In this document: positions 1 to 12,164 of the stretch, one piece after another
How positions within the stretch are numbered: position 1 is the stretch's first letter
Layout of the letters: the number at the start of each line of letters is the position of its first letter
Origin: Aquila chrysaetos chrysaetos
Lineage: Eukaryota > Chordata > Aves > Accipitriformes > Accipitridae
Direction of reading: 5' to 3'
Assembly (NCBI RefSeq): GCF_900496995.4
Contig: NC_044009.1
Location: 35,859,505-35,923,504, forward strand
DNA: 64,000 bases
Position numbers and translations under genes: made by a program
Notes under the pieces: model-generated
The model's database searches: none
Seen by the model: the letters and a program-made list of their open reading frames with translations, nothing else
What the model was told of the DNA's origin: nothing

Positions 1-649
1 CAGCAGCTCTCTGGCCCGGGGTCCTTGGAAAGCGCCAGGGCAGCCGCTCCCCAGGTCCCATCCTGCCCAAGGCCAGGGAGGAGGTGTGTGTCTCAAGTGC
101 AGTCGCATCCCGTCTGCCATCCGTGTGCCTCCCCGGGGCCCTGCCTGCCCTCCCCTCCCCTTGAGCTTGCCGGTGGCATGTCCGGAAGGATGCTCAGGCA
201 CCCCCAGCTCCCTGGGGAATCCTCCCTCTGGCTCTGTAACCTTCAATAATGATGCTTTTTAAAGCATTACTGGCCCATGCAGACCTTGCCAGCTTGGGCT
301 GCCCCTTGCCCAGAGGGGCTGGAGCCAGTCAGTGCAATTTCCCAGCTGTGGGGTGTGCCAGCCCCACGCACTCCCCTGCTCCCCAGGCAGCGTCCCTCAG
401 CTGGCTCCCGGGTTGCTGTGGTCACACGTGCCTGGTACAACACAGGTGCCACAGTCGCAGAGCCCTGCCTGCCTGGCTCTTGCTCCCTGCATTCTGGGAC
501 CACAGGGTTGCAGAGAGAGCAGGGCTCCCATCCCACTCCCCCGGGGTGCCAGAGAGGTGGAGCACAGAACCTGGGGACATGGGCTGGGGACTGGCATGCC
601 ACCCTGGCCCTGCCAGCTGGGGCACGCCTGGCACGGTCCTGGCAGGGTT

Positions 650-800
650 GACATGAGGATATCGCTGCATTTGCATGGCCAAGAGTAATATTAGATCTCT
701 GTGCCGCGTTGATGTTCCTGAAAGCCACAAAGGGCATTAATATTCATAAGCCCACTCGGCCTTATCCATATTCATGTCGCATCCCTCGACTGCATGGCCC
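650..800. promoter_or_regulatory. Candidate regulatory island with octamer site
   Basis: An AT-rich island in GC-rich intron. It contains a perfect POU octamer ATTTGCAT at 669-676 and the words TAATATTA and ATTAATATTCATAA. There is no coding potential. The call rests on composition and motifs, not on alignment. Confidence 0.35.
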
Positions 801-1916
801 CTGCATGTTTTTCACCTGCTTGGCAGCGTGGTGCCTGGGAAAGTGGCACCATGTAGAGCCAGAGGTGCCAACCCACCACTGGCTAGGGCTGAGTGAGGGC
901 CACGGTTGCTGGTGCAGGGTGAGCTGTGGGGATTTGGGGACCAGCTCTCCCTGGGTGCTGCCCTGTTTTGTGGCCACCCAGTTGAGCTCGAAGCCTAGCA
1001 GACCCATGGGTAACACCTGGGAACAGCGACCCTCCGGTGTCCCTGCTCTCCCCTGCAGCCTGCCATGGTCTCTAGCCCCTGCAGCCCTGTCCCTGCCTGG
1101 CAACCCCTGCCTTGGTGGGGGACCCCTGCCTTGGTGGGGCACCCCTTAACCTGTCCCCCAAAAGCTGTCCAGTGCCTCTGGAAGCCCTTGGGCAGGGTCT
1201 GAGACTGGTGATGCAGAGCAGAGTGCCAGGAGGGTCTCAGGTACCTCCATCCCTGTAACGCTCCATCCCATCGCCTCCATCCCTTGCCCTCTCCTCTCTG
1301 TCCCTCTCTGACTGTTTTGCTGCCAATGTCCTCCTGCATGGCCACCTAACTGCCCTGCTTTCCAGATTTGTTTTGTAGGACAACCCAACCCCCCCCCCAG
1401 CCCCAGCACTAGGGGCTTGCAGCCCAAAGGAGACAGCCTGGAGGCATTTGCATCCTCATCCCGGCCGAACTGCTGCGAAATGGGTGCCCTGGGTGTCAGA
1501 GCCGCAGAGAGGTGGCCCAGGCCCTCCGAGCTGTCCCTGCAGCCCCCCAGGACAGCTGAGCGCTGTCACCCCCCCCCCCCCAACCCATAATGCTGTGGGC
1601 TGCCCTTGCACCCCAGAGGCGCCAAACCTTGCCCTGCACCCACCTTGCGGGGGGCTGTGACCTCTCCTGGTTGTCACGCCCGCAGGTAGAAGGGGACAGG
1701 GGAGAGAGCAGAGCGGGCAGCACGCTCCCTGCCTGCAGCTGGGCCCGGTGCCCCGCGCCCGCCTGCCTGCCTACGGCGGCGGGCTCTGCGCTGGCGGGGC
1801 TGGGGACACGCCGTGCGCTGGCGTGGGACAGGGACGCGGCAGATGGCGCCCTGCCTCCGGTCAGCCGCCGCCTGATGGCCCGCTCCTGCCGGCTGCGTGG
1901 GGCTGCAGAGCCGGCG

Positions 1917-2115
1917 CTGCGTCCCTGCAACCCCGGCACCGCGTCCCTGCAACCTCAGCACCGCGTCTCTGCAACCCCAGCATTGCTCCTCTGCGTCCCG
2001 GGTACTGCATCTCAGCATCCTGGGTACTGCATCACTGCAACCCCGGCACCGCATCTCTGTGTCCCGAGCACTGCCCCTCTGCAGCCCTGGCATTGCATTT
2101 CTGCGCCGCCCTGGC
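1917..2115. repeat. Degenerate minisatellite, unit about 24-26 bp
   Basis: About eight diverged copies of a unit resembling CCCCGGCACCGCGTCCCTGC with CAAC joins. Later copies drift to CTGCATCTC and CTGCCCCTCTGC variants. The tandem structure explains the open frames seen on both strands here, which are low complexity and not genes. Confidence 0.7.
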
Positions 2116-2624
2116 TGCAGCCTCTGTGACAGGGATGCTTCTGGGCGGCGGGTCTGGTACCAGCATTGTGCTTTCACGCTGGTTAGTGGCACAGCGGGGA
2201 GCCACGTAGGGGCTGTCACGCAGCAGGGATGCCGGGTGGAGCAGCCAAGGAGCTTTCCCCCATTGCCACAGCATCAGCTCCATGTGGGTTAGGAGCAGGG
2301 ACGTGCCTGGGTCTGGATCCTGCCCTGGGTTTCCCTGCTGCACAGGTCCCTCCATGCTCACCGCTCTCAGGGCAAGTGGATCAGGGAAAATGAATGAGAT
2401 TAAGCCCCAAATTCGGGGGTTATGGGCCTGTTTTCTGCTTTAGGAAGGCTACAAGGAGTGAAAGGTTTTGGTGGGAGCAGCGGAGGGCTGGGTGTGGGGT
2501 CCCAGCTGTCTGGCCCCTCCTGCAGCAAGGCAAGATGGACTGGAGCCAACTGGGTGCTGCCCAGCGTAGCGCAGGGAGCAAACAGCATCAGTGGTGACAG
2601 CAAACTGCCACGGCTCACCTCCTC

Positions 2625-2765
2625 TCTCATCATTTGTTGCTTACTCCTTGGCAAGGGCCCTCTGTTTGCCTATTTGTTTATGATTTTGCTGTAAAACTTG
2701 TTGATATTAGAGATTTTCCTAAAACCTCAGCGCTCGAAGTGATGGGATTGTAGGAAAAGGGGAGT
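2625..2765. promoter_or_regulatory. Weak candidate regulatory island
   Basis: An AT-richer stretch with TATTTGTTTATGATTTTGC and a forkhead-like TTGTTTA word. No coding signal. Low confidence because no comparison was possible. Confidence 0.22.
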
Positions 2766-3714
2766 CTGCTGTGTAGGATCATAGAAGCTCAGCTGGCTCA
2801 TGGCAGCTATATATGATGGGATGCTGATGGCAGCAAGGCTCTGCTTGCTGCTCAGTGTGTCTCTTTGCCCATGTTCTCACACCCCTACTACCCCTGCAGA
2901 GGAGGGCATGAAGCCCAGCAGGTAAGTAGAGACCCTTGTCTCTACTTGCCAAGAGCTCCTTGTTCTGTGGGCCCATCTCAGGAGCGCTGTGTGTTTGGGA
3001 TTGCACATGTGCTTTGCATTTGGTGTGTGCCCTTGGAGCAAAACCAGAAGCTGCTTGCTCTAGCTGGTGCTGTGCCGTCTTCTCACGTTGGCACTGTCCC
3101 TCAGGGAGGGGGCATCCCCGAAGGGATATACAGGTTGGTGCACCTCCAGGGCTGCCATCGGCTGCTCTGCCACACTCAGCTGGTGCTGGCTCTTTTTCCC
3201 AACTGGGAGCAGTGGTTATTTTCCCACTGCCTCTACACCTCTCCCCTGTCCTCTCATCCCTCACTTTAGGCTCCCTGATGGCTCTCAGACATCGGTACTG
3301 CAGTGGGCTGCTGCCATCCACAGCAGAGACCTTTATGCATCTCCCCTCTCCAGCCTCCCGCTCATCATTTTGGCAGCTCATCTTCAAGCTGCCTCTGGTT
3401 CAGGGGTACCGCTGGGGTGTCCCGGCAGCCAGGCCCCCCTGGCCAAGCCCGCAGCAAGGGTTCAGGCTGCTGGGGAGCCCTGCCGAAGCATCCCCAGCCC
3501 TGCGCAGGGGTCTGTCCCATGCTGCCCCACAGAGAGGTCCCTCCATCCCGGACACTTTCTGTGGGCGCAGGTCTCGGCAGAGCCACGCAGCGTGGAGCCG
3601 GGGTGCCCTTCCCCTGGCTCCTGGCCGTGCCGGCCTGTCTGCGCGGCTCCCGGCGCTCCTGCCTCCCCTGCCTTTCACTTGTGTGTTTTTACGGCTCAGA
3701 GGGAGCCGTCCTGC

Positions 3715-3850
3715 CCCAATTCCCCGCGTGCTCCTAATTTCATAGTTCTCTCCATATATCCATATATATCCATATAGCATTTGATACAGGTTTTATGGGC
3801 ATTTCCATACGTTTTACAGACACAGCCATTACAGAGCCAGGTTTCACCCG
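3715..3850. promoter_or_regulatory. Weak candidate regulatory island with TCCATATA repeats
   Basis: Three close copies of a TCCATATA-like word at about 3751-3778, followed by TTTTATGGGC and TACGTTTTAC. The CCATATA words resemble half of a CArG box but lack the closing GG, so SRF binding is not claimed. No coding signal. Confidence 0.25.
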
Positions 3851-5144
3851 AGAAACCTCAGGGGAGTGGAGCACTGAATCGCCTTAGTCTTGGCCCCAGA
3901 ACAAGGCTCTCTTCTCTCCCTTGCTGGGGCTGCCGCTATCAGCGCTGCAGAGGGCAGGGGGATGGCGGTGCCTGGCCCGAGAGCCAGGATGCTGCCTCCA
4001 GCCTCATCCATCCCGCTCCTCGCGGCCTCATCCTGCAAACCCCAGGGCTGTCACTGCTGCCCCTTGCTCCCTCCCCAGCTGGCTGCCACTGGCAGGGGGG
4101 CTGCTTTGGGCTGGGCTGCTCAGTGCAGCACAGGACCACAATCTGTATGGCCAGGTCGCCAAGAGCCGGCCAATTTGCCCACCTGTTGGGCTGCGCATCT
4201 GGCTGGCTGTGGGGACTGGAAGCCCTCGGTGGCGGTACAAAGGGTGATGCCATCCTGGCTGGTGGGGCAGGAGCATCTTGACTGCCGCGGTGCACATGGA
4301 GCATCCAAGCTCTGGCAAAGTGGCCTCTGGCTGGCAGAGCGGCAGAAAATAGATCCAGGTGCATGCAGCTCTCTGCACATTTTGACATGCTGCGGAGGCT
4401 GCCGGCACTGCAGTAATGCCCAGCACTGCTCAGGGGCTGAGCATGTTGCCAGCACAGGGGGAGAAGCCTCAGACCTTGTTTAAAAAGAAGCCAGGTGACA
4501 CATGCCTTCATCACCACCATGGTCAGACCCTGGAGCAGCCTTAAGTGCAAATCTGGGGCATCCCCATGACAGTGTGCCCAGGTGCTGGGCTGCCAAGCAC
4601 CGTCTGCCAGCAGAGGATGGACTGGAACAAGCGGGTGCAGGGATGAGCCCTCCCTTGGCACCCCCTGCCCAGTGCTGCTTGGCAGGGCAAACATAGCAGC
4701 ACCTGGCCCCACTTTGAGTTCCCGGTTCTCCTGGCCTCATGCTGGACTGATGGGCCGAGGAAATTTCCACCCTGCATGTGAATTCCCATCTGTAGGGCAA
4801 ATGCCCACTCCCACCCAGTGCTGCCTCTGGCTGATGCCACAGGGACCGCTCCTTGCTGCTCAGCCATCCCAGTCACAGCTGTGGCATCGTCCGACCCAGC
4901 CCTGCATGGAAGCAGTGCCCTGGCTCAGCTATTAATAGCAGCTCCCCTCTCCCCTTTCGAAGGCTGGTGGGAGCCCAGGGTACGTCCCACTCTGTTTTCT
5001 TGAACAGGTCCTGAAAGCAGGAACCATTTGTGGCTTCCCCGGCCAGCGTGTCTCTCCTTGGCCTCCAGCGTGTGCTATTTTCTGTGCTGTTTACTGTTCT
5101 TCTGCGGGCTGTCAGGTTTCCGTACTGGGGGAAGGCTTGTAAAT

Positions 5145-5160
5145 GGGGGGGGGGGGGGGG
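5145..5160. repeat. G16 homopolymer
   Basis: Sixteen consecutive G, followed 30 bases later by a second run of nine. Together these could form a G-quadruplex. The exact length is unreliable in most sequencing chemistries. Confidence 0.8.
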
Positions 5161-5217
5161 AGCAGCGAGTCTGCACGGAGGGGCTACGGGAAGGGGGGGG
5201 GATGGAGGAGCACAGAC

Positions 5218-5345
5218 ATGGCCTTTATCGTAGCCTAGGGGATGTGTGGCTCATAAATCCGACCCAGGCAGATAGGGGATAAATCATCCCAGCTCGGGCA
5301 CTGGTGGTTACCCATGGTTAGAAATTAACTTTGTGTTGGATGGGT
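5218..5345. promoter_or_regulatory. Weak candidate regulatory island
   Basis: An AT-richer segment with CATAAATC, GATAGGGGATAAATCATC and GAAATTAACTTTG words just after a G-rich tract. GATA-like sites are clustered at 5270-5290. Composition-based call only. Confidence 0.25.
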
Positions 5346-6224
5346 CCCAGGCTGTGGGATGGGAAGGGGAGGCTGCTCTGGGCAGCGAGCCTCCCGCCTG
5401 GCTGGCCCTGGAGCTGGGCTGCAGGCAGGCGAGCGGGTGCCTGGTGCCCTGGGCCAGGCAGGCAGGGCTGGCGGGCACAATTAAAGCCAGAGCTGATGAA
5501 GCAAACGGCCTGGGGTGGATGCTGTGGCTGAACCTCTGCTGCAGGCGATGATGCCCTGGCATTCACACCAACCTGGCTGGGCTCTGGCGCTTCAATGACT
5601 GGCTGTAGCCACTGCACGAGCCATCCTTGAGCTGCAGGCATGCTAGGCACTGGAAGACACTGGTCTGCGTGGGAGGGAACGGGGACCCGGGGTGCCAGGG
5701 AAGGTGGCAAGGCATGCCTGCGGGGCAGGAGGATGGATGCACTCACAGCGGGACTGTCCTCTCCCCCCACGGCTGCAACCCAGGGCTTGGCAGAGCCAGG
5801 AGCCCCGTCCTGGTGTCACGGGGACACGCAGGCTGGGGCAGTCTCTGGCCTCAGCTCTGTGCCTCCAAAGGTGGGAGGAGGCAGTGAAGCTCATAGACCC
5901 CTGCTTCACTTCCCCTCTCCAGCTGCAGCATCCATCTAGCCCCAATTCCCCTTCCTCCCATTCCCAGTGCTCCCTGCACAGATCCGTGAGCATCCCCAAA
6001 CCCTGCCCTGTGGAGGGCCAGGACTTCCCAGGGGGCTTTTAGGCGTGTGACTGCAGCAACCTCTTCTCCATCTGCTGAGGCCGTGTGCCCACAGCTGGGA
6101 CCATGCCACCCTTGGGGTCCCAGAGCACCCACCAAAGAGGGGGAGAGGGGGCAGGGCTGGTGGGGACACCCCTCCTGCAGTGGGTCTCCAGGCAGCTGGC
6201 TCAGCTCAGCTCAGCTCACTCCTG

Positions 6225-6625
6225 GCCCGCTCTCTAATAGCTCCCCAGCTTTCCTTTCTAACGAGGCTCTAATTGGAAGCCGGTTGTGCTTCCCTTCCCC
6301 TCTTCTCAGAGCTCTCCAGTCCCAGTGCTGCAGGGCGATTAAGCTGAGGTTTTGGGTTTTTTTAATATGGCAGAATTATTTTGGAAGGGCCAGGATCGTT
6401 ACATGACGGGCTTCTTGAAAAACCCCAGGCTTCGCCTTTCAGACGAGGCCTTTTCAAGTGGTTTTGCACAGTACACGTCTCTGGGCAGCGACCGTCTCGA
6501 ACAGTTACTGTTAATTATAGATGCCTCTTTCCCGCTCGCCCATTACTCAAAGGATTTTTGTGTGTTTTAACAGTGTTTTACATCAGCCTGAATAAGACTC
6601 TATTCAGTATTTCCGAGAGCTGGAA
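6225..6625. promoter_or_regulatory. Candidate enhancer island in NHEJ1 intron
   Basis: One of the longest AT-rich islands in the intron, about 400 bases with sharp GC-rich borders. It includes TTTTTTTAATATGG, CTAATTGG, TTCAAGTGG (NKX-like), TTAATTATAG and CTCAAAGGA, the last the reverse complement of a TCF/LEF-like CCTTTGA. It is not coding. Position inside the NHEJ1 intron, upstream of IHH, fits a long-range IHH element; this is inference. Confidence 0.42.
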
Positions 6626-7079
6626 CTTGGGCATCCCCTGCTGTATGTGTCGTGCTCTCCTCCCTGCATCCCTGGGGCCAGGGATCAGTCAGCCGGTGTG
6701 GGCACAAGCCTTCCTCCCACCGCCCAGCCGGTGCACGCACTGCTCTTGGCGCAGGACTTGTGCCTGCTGCGTGCACACCCTCTTTGCACCCCTCTCCTGG
6801 CTATGCGTAGCCTTGGGTTTGCACGCTCAGCTCCTCAGGGCCATCTCCTAAATCCACCCTCCATCATCCCTCTTGCACGCCGAGCACCGCTGCCCGCTGG
6901 TGCATGCTCAGCTGAACCCTGTACCCGCTGTCCTGTCATCCTCTTTGACCAAGGACTGAGGGGCAGTGATGGTCCCAGACATGCTGGCCTCAGCCTGGTC
7001 TCCTCGGGACGTGCAGGGTCCTATTCTCTCTGGCTGAGCCCCAAGCTGGTGTGTTCCCCTTGCATTAACACGGGAATGT

Positions 7080-7340
7080 CTCCCCTGCACCATGCACCGC
7101 ATAGCTGGGGTTGTTCCCCATGTCCTTTGTGCTACGTTTATCAGCGCTGACTTCATGCCTGCCTTCATTGCCCAGCCATTCAAGAGCAACTTGTTGCACT
7201 CAGCAGTTTTTCCAACTGCCCTGAAGAGTTTAATATCATCGAGAAATGCTCTTGCCTCCTGTGCCACCCCATTTGTACCCTCTGCCTGCAAAAGTCACCC
7301 TTTATTCCAACTTGCCTCCTGTGCTTTACCCTAGGTGTAG
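7080..7340. other. Possible old LINE-like remnant
   Basis: AT-richer unique-looking sequence. The part around 7210-7250, with a GAGTTTAATATCATC word, is reminiscent of CR1/L2-type LINE tails, but diverged too far to assign by eye. It could equally be ordinary intron sequence. Confidence 0.15.
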
Positions 7341-8139
7341 GCTGTGACAGGAGCTTGCCTTTTCTTCTACGACAGCCGAGCTGGTTTAGCCATCCTTGGG
7401 GAAACACCTTGCCCTAAGTATTTTCCCAGTCCCACTGCATTCCCCAGTATGCTCAGCTGGGCATGCTGGCTGCTTCTGAGAGCTCTGGTGGGTTCGCAAG
7501 GGGTGACTTCCCACCACAGAGCAGTGCTGTGCCTTCTTTTTGCATCATTTCTGTCGCTGGGTCCTTTTTGCCCTTGGCTGCAAGCTGCTGATGTTTCTGC
7601 AGCTTCCAAAGCCTTCCCAGATGGAGGACCGAGCCCTGAGCTCTGGGTTCCCCTTGAGAGACAGGAAGCCCCCAGGATGTGCTGGGCACTCTGCGGAGGG
7701 GGCACAGACTCGTGGGCAGAGCAGCCTGTCCGAACGCTGGGCAGCTGGCGTTTGGCAGTGGGTGCCCCTGCCAGACAGTGAGGCTTTGGTCAATGCAGAT
7801 GTTTGGAAGGGTTGGAAGATGAGAGGCACCTTCAGGACTGCTGTGCTGGACCAATTTCACAAGCCCAGAGAGGACAAGAGCTTCCCCTGGGTGCTCCAGG
7901 GCTGTCCATGAGCTGCTGGCTGCTCCCCCGAGAAACCATGAGTTGAGGGGAAAAGTGGGTCCAGCTCATCCTCACGCCCACCATCCATCCTCCTTCAGGC
8001 TGGAGTAGGGACTTTGGGGAGGGTGGGGGGCAGCTGGGGGGCACAGTGGCATTGTCCGGAGAGAGCCCCATTTGGGGAGTGGGGGGGGATGCACCTCATT
8101 TGGGCACCTCCACAGCCCTCATCTCCTCCAGCTCAGCGT

Positions 8140-8265
8140 ATAGGGCACTGTGGTCAGGCCCATTTATAAAGCTGGTAAATATATCGGCAGAGTTTGTGTC
8201 CCCTCCAAAGGTCAATATTTGTGCAGAGTTTAATTTTAACTTAACAAGCAGTTGTTTGCAGAGGC
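8140..8265. promoter_or_regulatory. Candidate enhancer with RUNX, FOX and nuclear-receptor words
   Basis: An AT-rich island with TGTGGT (RUNX core) at 8149-8154, GTAAATA (forkhead) at 8175-8181 and CAAAGGTCA (nuclear-receptor half site, HNF4/COUP/ERR type) at 8206-8214, followed by TTTAATTTTAACTTAAC. RUNX2 and RUNX3 are known activators of Ihh in prehypertrophic chondrocytes, so a RUNX site in an NHEJ1 intron island is of interest. Single motifs are common and this remains a hypothesis. Confidence 0.38.
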
Positions 8266-8274
8266 TGCCCTGCT

Positions 8275-8316
8275 TGTGTGTGTGTGAGTGTGTGCGCGCA
8301 CACGTGTGTGTGCGCT
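8275..8316. repeat. Alternating TG/CG tract
   Basis: Nearly uninterrupted alternating purine-pyrimidine sequence of TG and CG steps, with Z-DNA potential, directly flanking the island at 8140-8265. Confidence 0.7.
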
Positions 8317-9659
8317 TCCCCATTGATCGATGCTTATGGGGAGGCGTGCGAGTGGCTTGCATGCATGCACCGACTCACCGGGACGCAGAGGGGGTTGGCA
8401 CAGCTCCCCGCTCCTGGAGATGCTCCGGATGCAGCAGCAGCACTGTGCGGTCCTGAGGACAAGGACCAGGGTCTGTGGCCGAGTCTATAAATGCAACCCG
8501 CAGACCTCTCCAGGAGGTGACAGCGGGCAAAATGTGCCCTGTGAGGCTCTGAACAGCAGCTGATGGGGACGGTGGCTTTCCCAGCCTGTTCTGACCGGTG
8601 CCCTGGGCTTGCTGCAGGCAGCTCTGAGGCCGCGCAGCCCCTAGCCTTGCCCCTCCTGAACCCGTGTGGCTTTTGTGGCTCTCGCCCATGTTCTGGCAAC
8701 ATGTGTCTCTGAGCTGCGTGCATCGTTCAGGCCGGTTCCAGCGTGCAGTGCTGGCTTTGCACAGGGCTCGGACGGCTCGGCACTGGCCCCCGTGCACAGC
8801 CACTCCGAAAACAACTGTGGTGTTTCTTCCAGGCTGCTTCCAGTATCACTACCCATGGGGTTTTATCCCCCCCATCCACCCTCCCCCACTGTGCAAAGCA
8901 AGCCTGCACCCCACACACACCTGCAACACCTCGCTGAGGCTGGTGGCTCCTCTTTGAGAGGTCTAGAGCAGAAGTGGCCCCGAGCTGGCAGGGGAGAGGG
9001 GAGCGGTGCTGTCCCGGTCTGCACCCAGGCACCCAAGGCTTCTGTTTCTGGTACTCCTAAAGCTCTTCTAGCTGAAACCCCGTGCTGTGCTTCACCCCAG
9101 GGCTGGCCGCGTGTTCCCAGCTGGGCTTGGGGACAGACTGTGCATCTCACCCACCCCACAGCATCTCACCTAGCCCATAGAATCTCATCCCTCACAACAG
9201 AGGCTGGGTCCTCTCAGGCACCCATGGTCCATCCCAGCATCCCGGGGCAGGACAGGACACTAAGTCGGGTCCAATACCCTCCCCCAGCCCATCTTGCCGA
9301 GGGCACGGAATGTGTTGTCTGTGGGAAAATGGGAGAATAACAGCAGGCACAGCCCTAGCCGCCGGAGTTTTCCCAGTCTCCCACCCCAGGCACAGCAGCT
9401 TGGGGGCAGGAAGGGGGGACGCAGCCGGAGAGAGGCAGGAGGGCTAGGACAGAGCCCGCCGTCCCCGCAGCATGGCTGCTGGGGCTCCGTGTTTTGCAGC
9501 CCGCCTTGTGGGCGCTGAGGTTTGGTTTCCTTCTCTCTGCTCTTTTCCTCTTCCTCGCCAGGCCCCGGGGCTGCCGACCGACCTCAAAGGGAAAAGCGGG
9601 CTGCGAGGGACAGCAGCGGGGACGGGCAGGGGTAAACACGGGGCTGGGGCCGGCCAGGC

Positions 9660-9880
9660 AGTGGGTGATGGAGGTGAAGTCATGCCGTGACGTCAGCCCT
9701 GCGGCTTTGGGGACAGCCGTGGTTAGGCTGCTCAAGGAGGGGCGGCTGTTTTCCTGCAGCTCCGCCGCTCGCTCCTGGTGCCCGTCTAACTTATAAACTT
9801 TAATGGCCAGTTTAAAAGGTTCCTGCCATGGGCACCTTGTTGCCAGTTTTAGGTTTTTAATTTGGAAACTTTCCCCTCTG
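9660..9880. promoter_or_regulatory. Candidate enhancer with full palindromic CRE
   Basis: Contains a perfect cAMP response element TGACGTCA at 9688-9695. About 90 to 180 bases further on there is an AT-rich stretch with ACTTATAAACTTTAATGG, TTTAAAAGG and TTTTTAATTTGG words. An eight-base palindromic CRE is rare by chance in CpG-depleted DNA. PTHrP signalling through cAMP regulates Ihh in growth plates, which makes this placement suggestive but unproven. Confidence 0.4.
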
Positions 9881-12164
9881 TGGTCGGGGGAGGAAGGACT
9901 TGGGTCCGCTCAGGGCCAGTCATCAGGACACGCGGGTGCCAAAGAGACGGTCCAGAAGGGCTCTGTTCCCGTCACTGGTGTCAGGGCAGGGTCGGCCACG
10001 CCAGCGCCGACGAGGGCGGTGGGATGTGCGTCGTGCATGGGGCAGACGGGCTGGAGGAGCCCCCCGGTCCCCCCCCGCTGCCCACATATTAGTGGAATAA
10101 ATTTAGCTCCTCCTTGGCTGCTGGCCGGGGGACCGCCGGCAGCAGCCACCTGCTCCCAATTGGCGCGGTCCTACCCCCCTGCCCCGGGGGTCACCACGGC
10201 TCTGGGCTGTGCGGGCAGTATCCTCAACCTGCAGCCCTCGGGAGATGCCGGGAGCCCCCACACCTCTGCTCGGGGTGGTGAGGAGGTGTGGGGCTGCAGT
10301 CAAATTTGCTCCCCCAGGCGCCTGGGTCCTCATCCCGGCTGTCACCGTGTGACCTGGTGCTCAGGCACTTGCCTGGCTCATCCCCCAGCCGCCACCACCG
10401 CAGTGGTGGTTGTCCTGCCCCACGAGCCTGTGTGTGTGCTGGACATGCGCATGGCAAGTGTCCGTGCTGCAGAGACCATCAGAAGGTCTGCCTTGTCCCC
10501 TGCTCTGTGGTTGCTGATGGCTGTGACCCCCCCAGCCGCATCACAGGGGATGCCGGCATCCCTCCCCGCGGCTTGCTCTTGCCACGCTGCCGCCAGCAGA
10601 GCTGGGGTTGGGCGCAGAGCCGTGCCTGCGCACGCTGCTTGGCAGGAGGAGAGGATGCGGGGCATGGCACTTCGGGAAACACTGAGGGCATGGCACTGCT
10701 GCTCTTCCTCGCTGCCTACCTTGCCCGAAGCCCTCCAGCAGCCCCCACGAGATGTGGGTTGGCAGAATCACATTTCCTCTGCCTGTGGTGACTGAAAAGG
10801 CCCTTGCAAATGCCCAGGAGGGCTGGGTGCTGGGACACAAGGCCGAGGCCTGACATCCTCCCACACAACAAGGAAACCAGCCTACAAGCTTGAGGGGAGC
10901 CTCCCCCCACCCTTTCCACCCAGCCATCCCTTTCCAGCTGGAGAGAGCAGGGACATCTCCCCCCAGCCTGGCCACATCCACCTGGGATTACTGACGGTGG
11001 TTCTCCAAGGAGTAACCATGGCTTGGCTGGCTCTCTCCTTGTCTCCAGACCAATGTGGTGGGGCTTGTCTATACGTTCCTGCTGTACGTGCTGGCTGTCC
11101 AGGGGTGCTGCACGCAGGCTGGCTCCTCCAGTGCAGGCTGATGTGGCCGTGCCATGAGCTCCTGTGGCTGGCTGGATCCTAGGTCCAGCTGGGACAGACC
11201 ACCCTAGAGCATCTTAGCTATCTGGGACCTTTCACAGACCTTGTTGGGGGTCCAGGGAGCTTCACAGCAGAAAAGAGAGCTGGCTTGGCAGAAGTCTGCA
11301 CCCCAGGGGTTGAACTCCCCCGGGGTGGGCACCCAGAGCACTATAAATAGTGTGCGGAGCCAGAGGAGCAGAGGAGTGGCCCTGGTTTACCAGCGCTTTC
11401 ATGCCATGGCTTTCAAGTGGTTCCCCTGCCTCTTCCCCATGAGCCAGTGGCACATCTGCGCTCAGCCCAGGCGTGGGGCCGGCCGGCGGGCTGCCTCCAG
11501 TGCCGTGCCACGTGCTCTGCGGCCGCTGGAGCTGGTGCCGCTCACCAGCCCCAGAGCAGCCCTGCCTTTGCCAGCCCTGTAATTGATTCCTGCTCTCCTG
11601 CACGGGTGGAGGCTGCAGACGTGCAGCCTGGTAGGAAGCAGTGGGCTGTGGGTACCAGCTCCAGGAGCCGGCTCGGGCAGGGCAAGGAGCAGCCCAGTCC
11701 TCACGTTGGCTCTGATGTCTACTTTGAGACGTGCCTTTTGAGTTTCCAGGTGTTTGGAGAGGTTCTCTTCCAGCCTCGGCTCCTGGAGGCAGGGGATTCA
11801 GGGGGACCCTTCTCCTCCTGTTTTGGGGCTGCTGGAGGGGCTGGGGTTGTTGGGGAGCAAAGAAACAGCTCGCCGAGTATGATTATTGCATGTGCCGGTG
11901 ACAGGCTTGTGTTCTGAGAAGATGGCAGCTGACGGCAGTGCAGGGGGGGCTATAGAGGTTACCCGTTCTCCTGAGGCTGCAGAAAGACCTGGCTGGGGAG
12001 GGAGAAGGTCCTCCTGCACAGTGCCTCAGCAGCTCCGGAAACTGGACCACCAGCCAGTCAGCAGCCCCACCAAAGGCTGGGGTCCAGCAAGGGGGAGCAG
12101 GGGCCGGAGCCAGCACGGTCCGGCTTGCCGAGCCCTCTGATGTCTTTAAGGCTGGCAAAGAGCA

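Noticed and set aside
3750..3780. SRF CArG box in the CCATATA cluster
   Set aside because: None of the copies has the closing GG required for the consensus.
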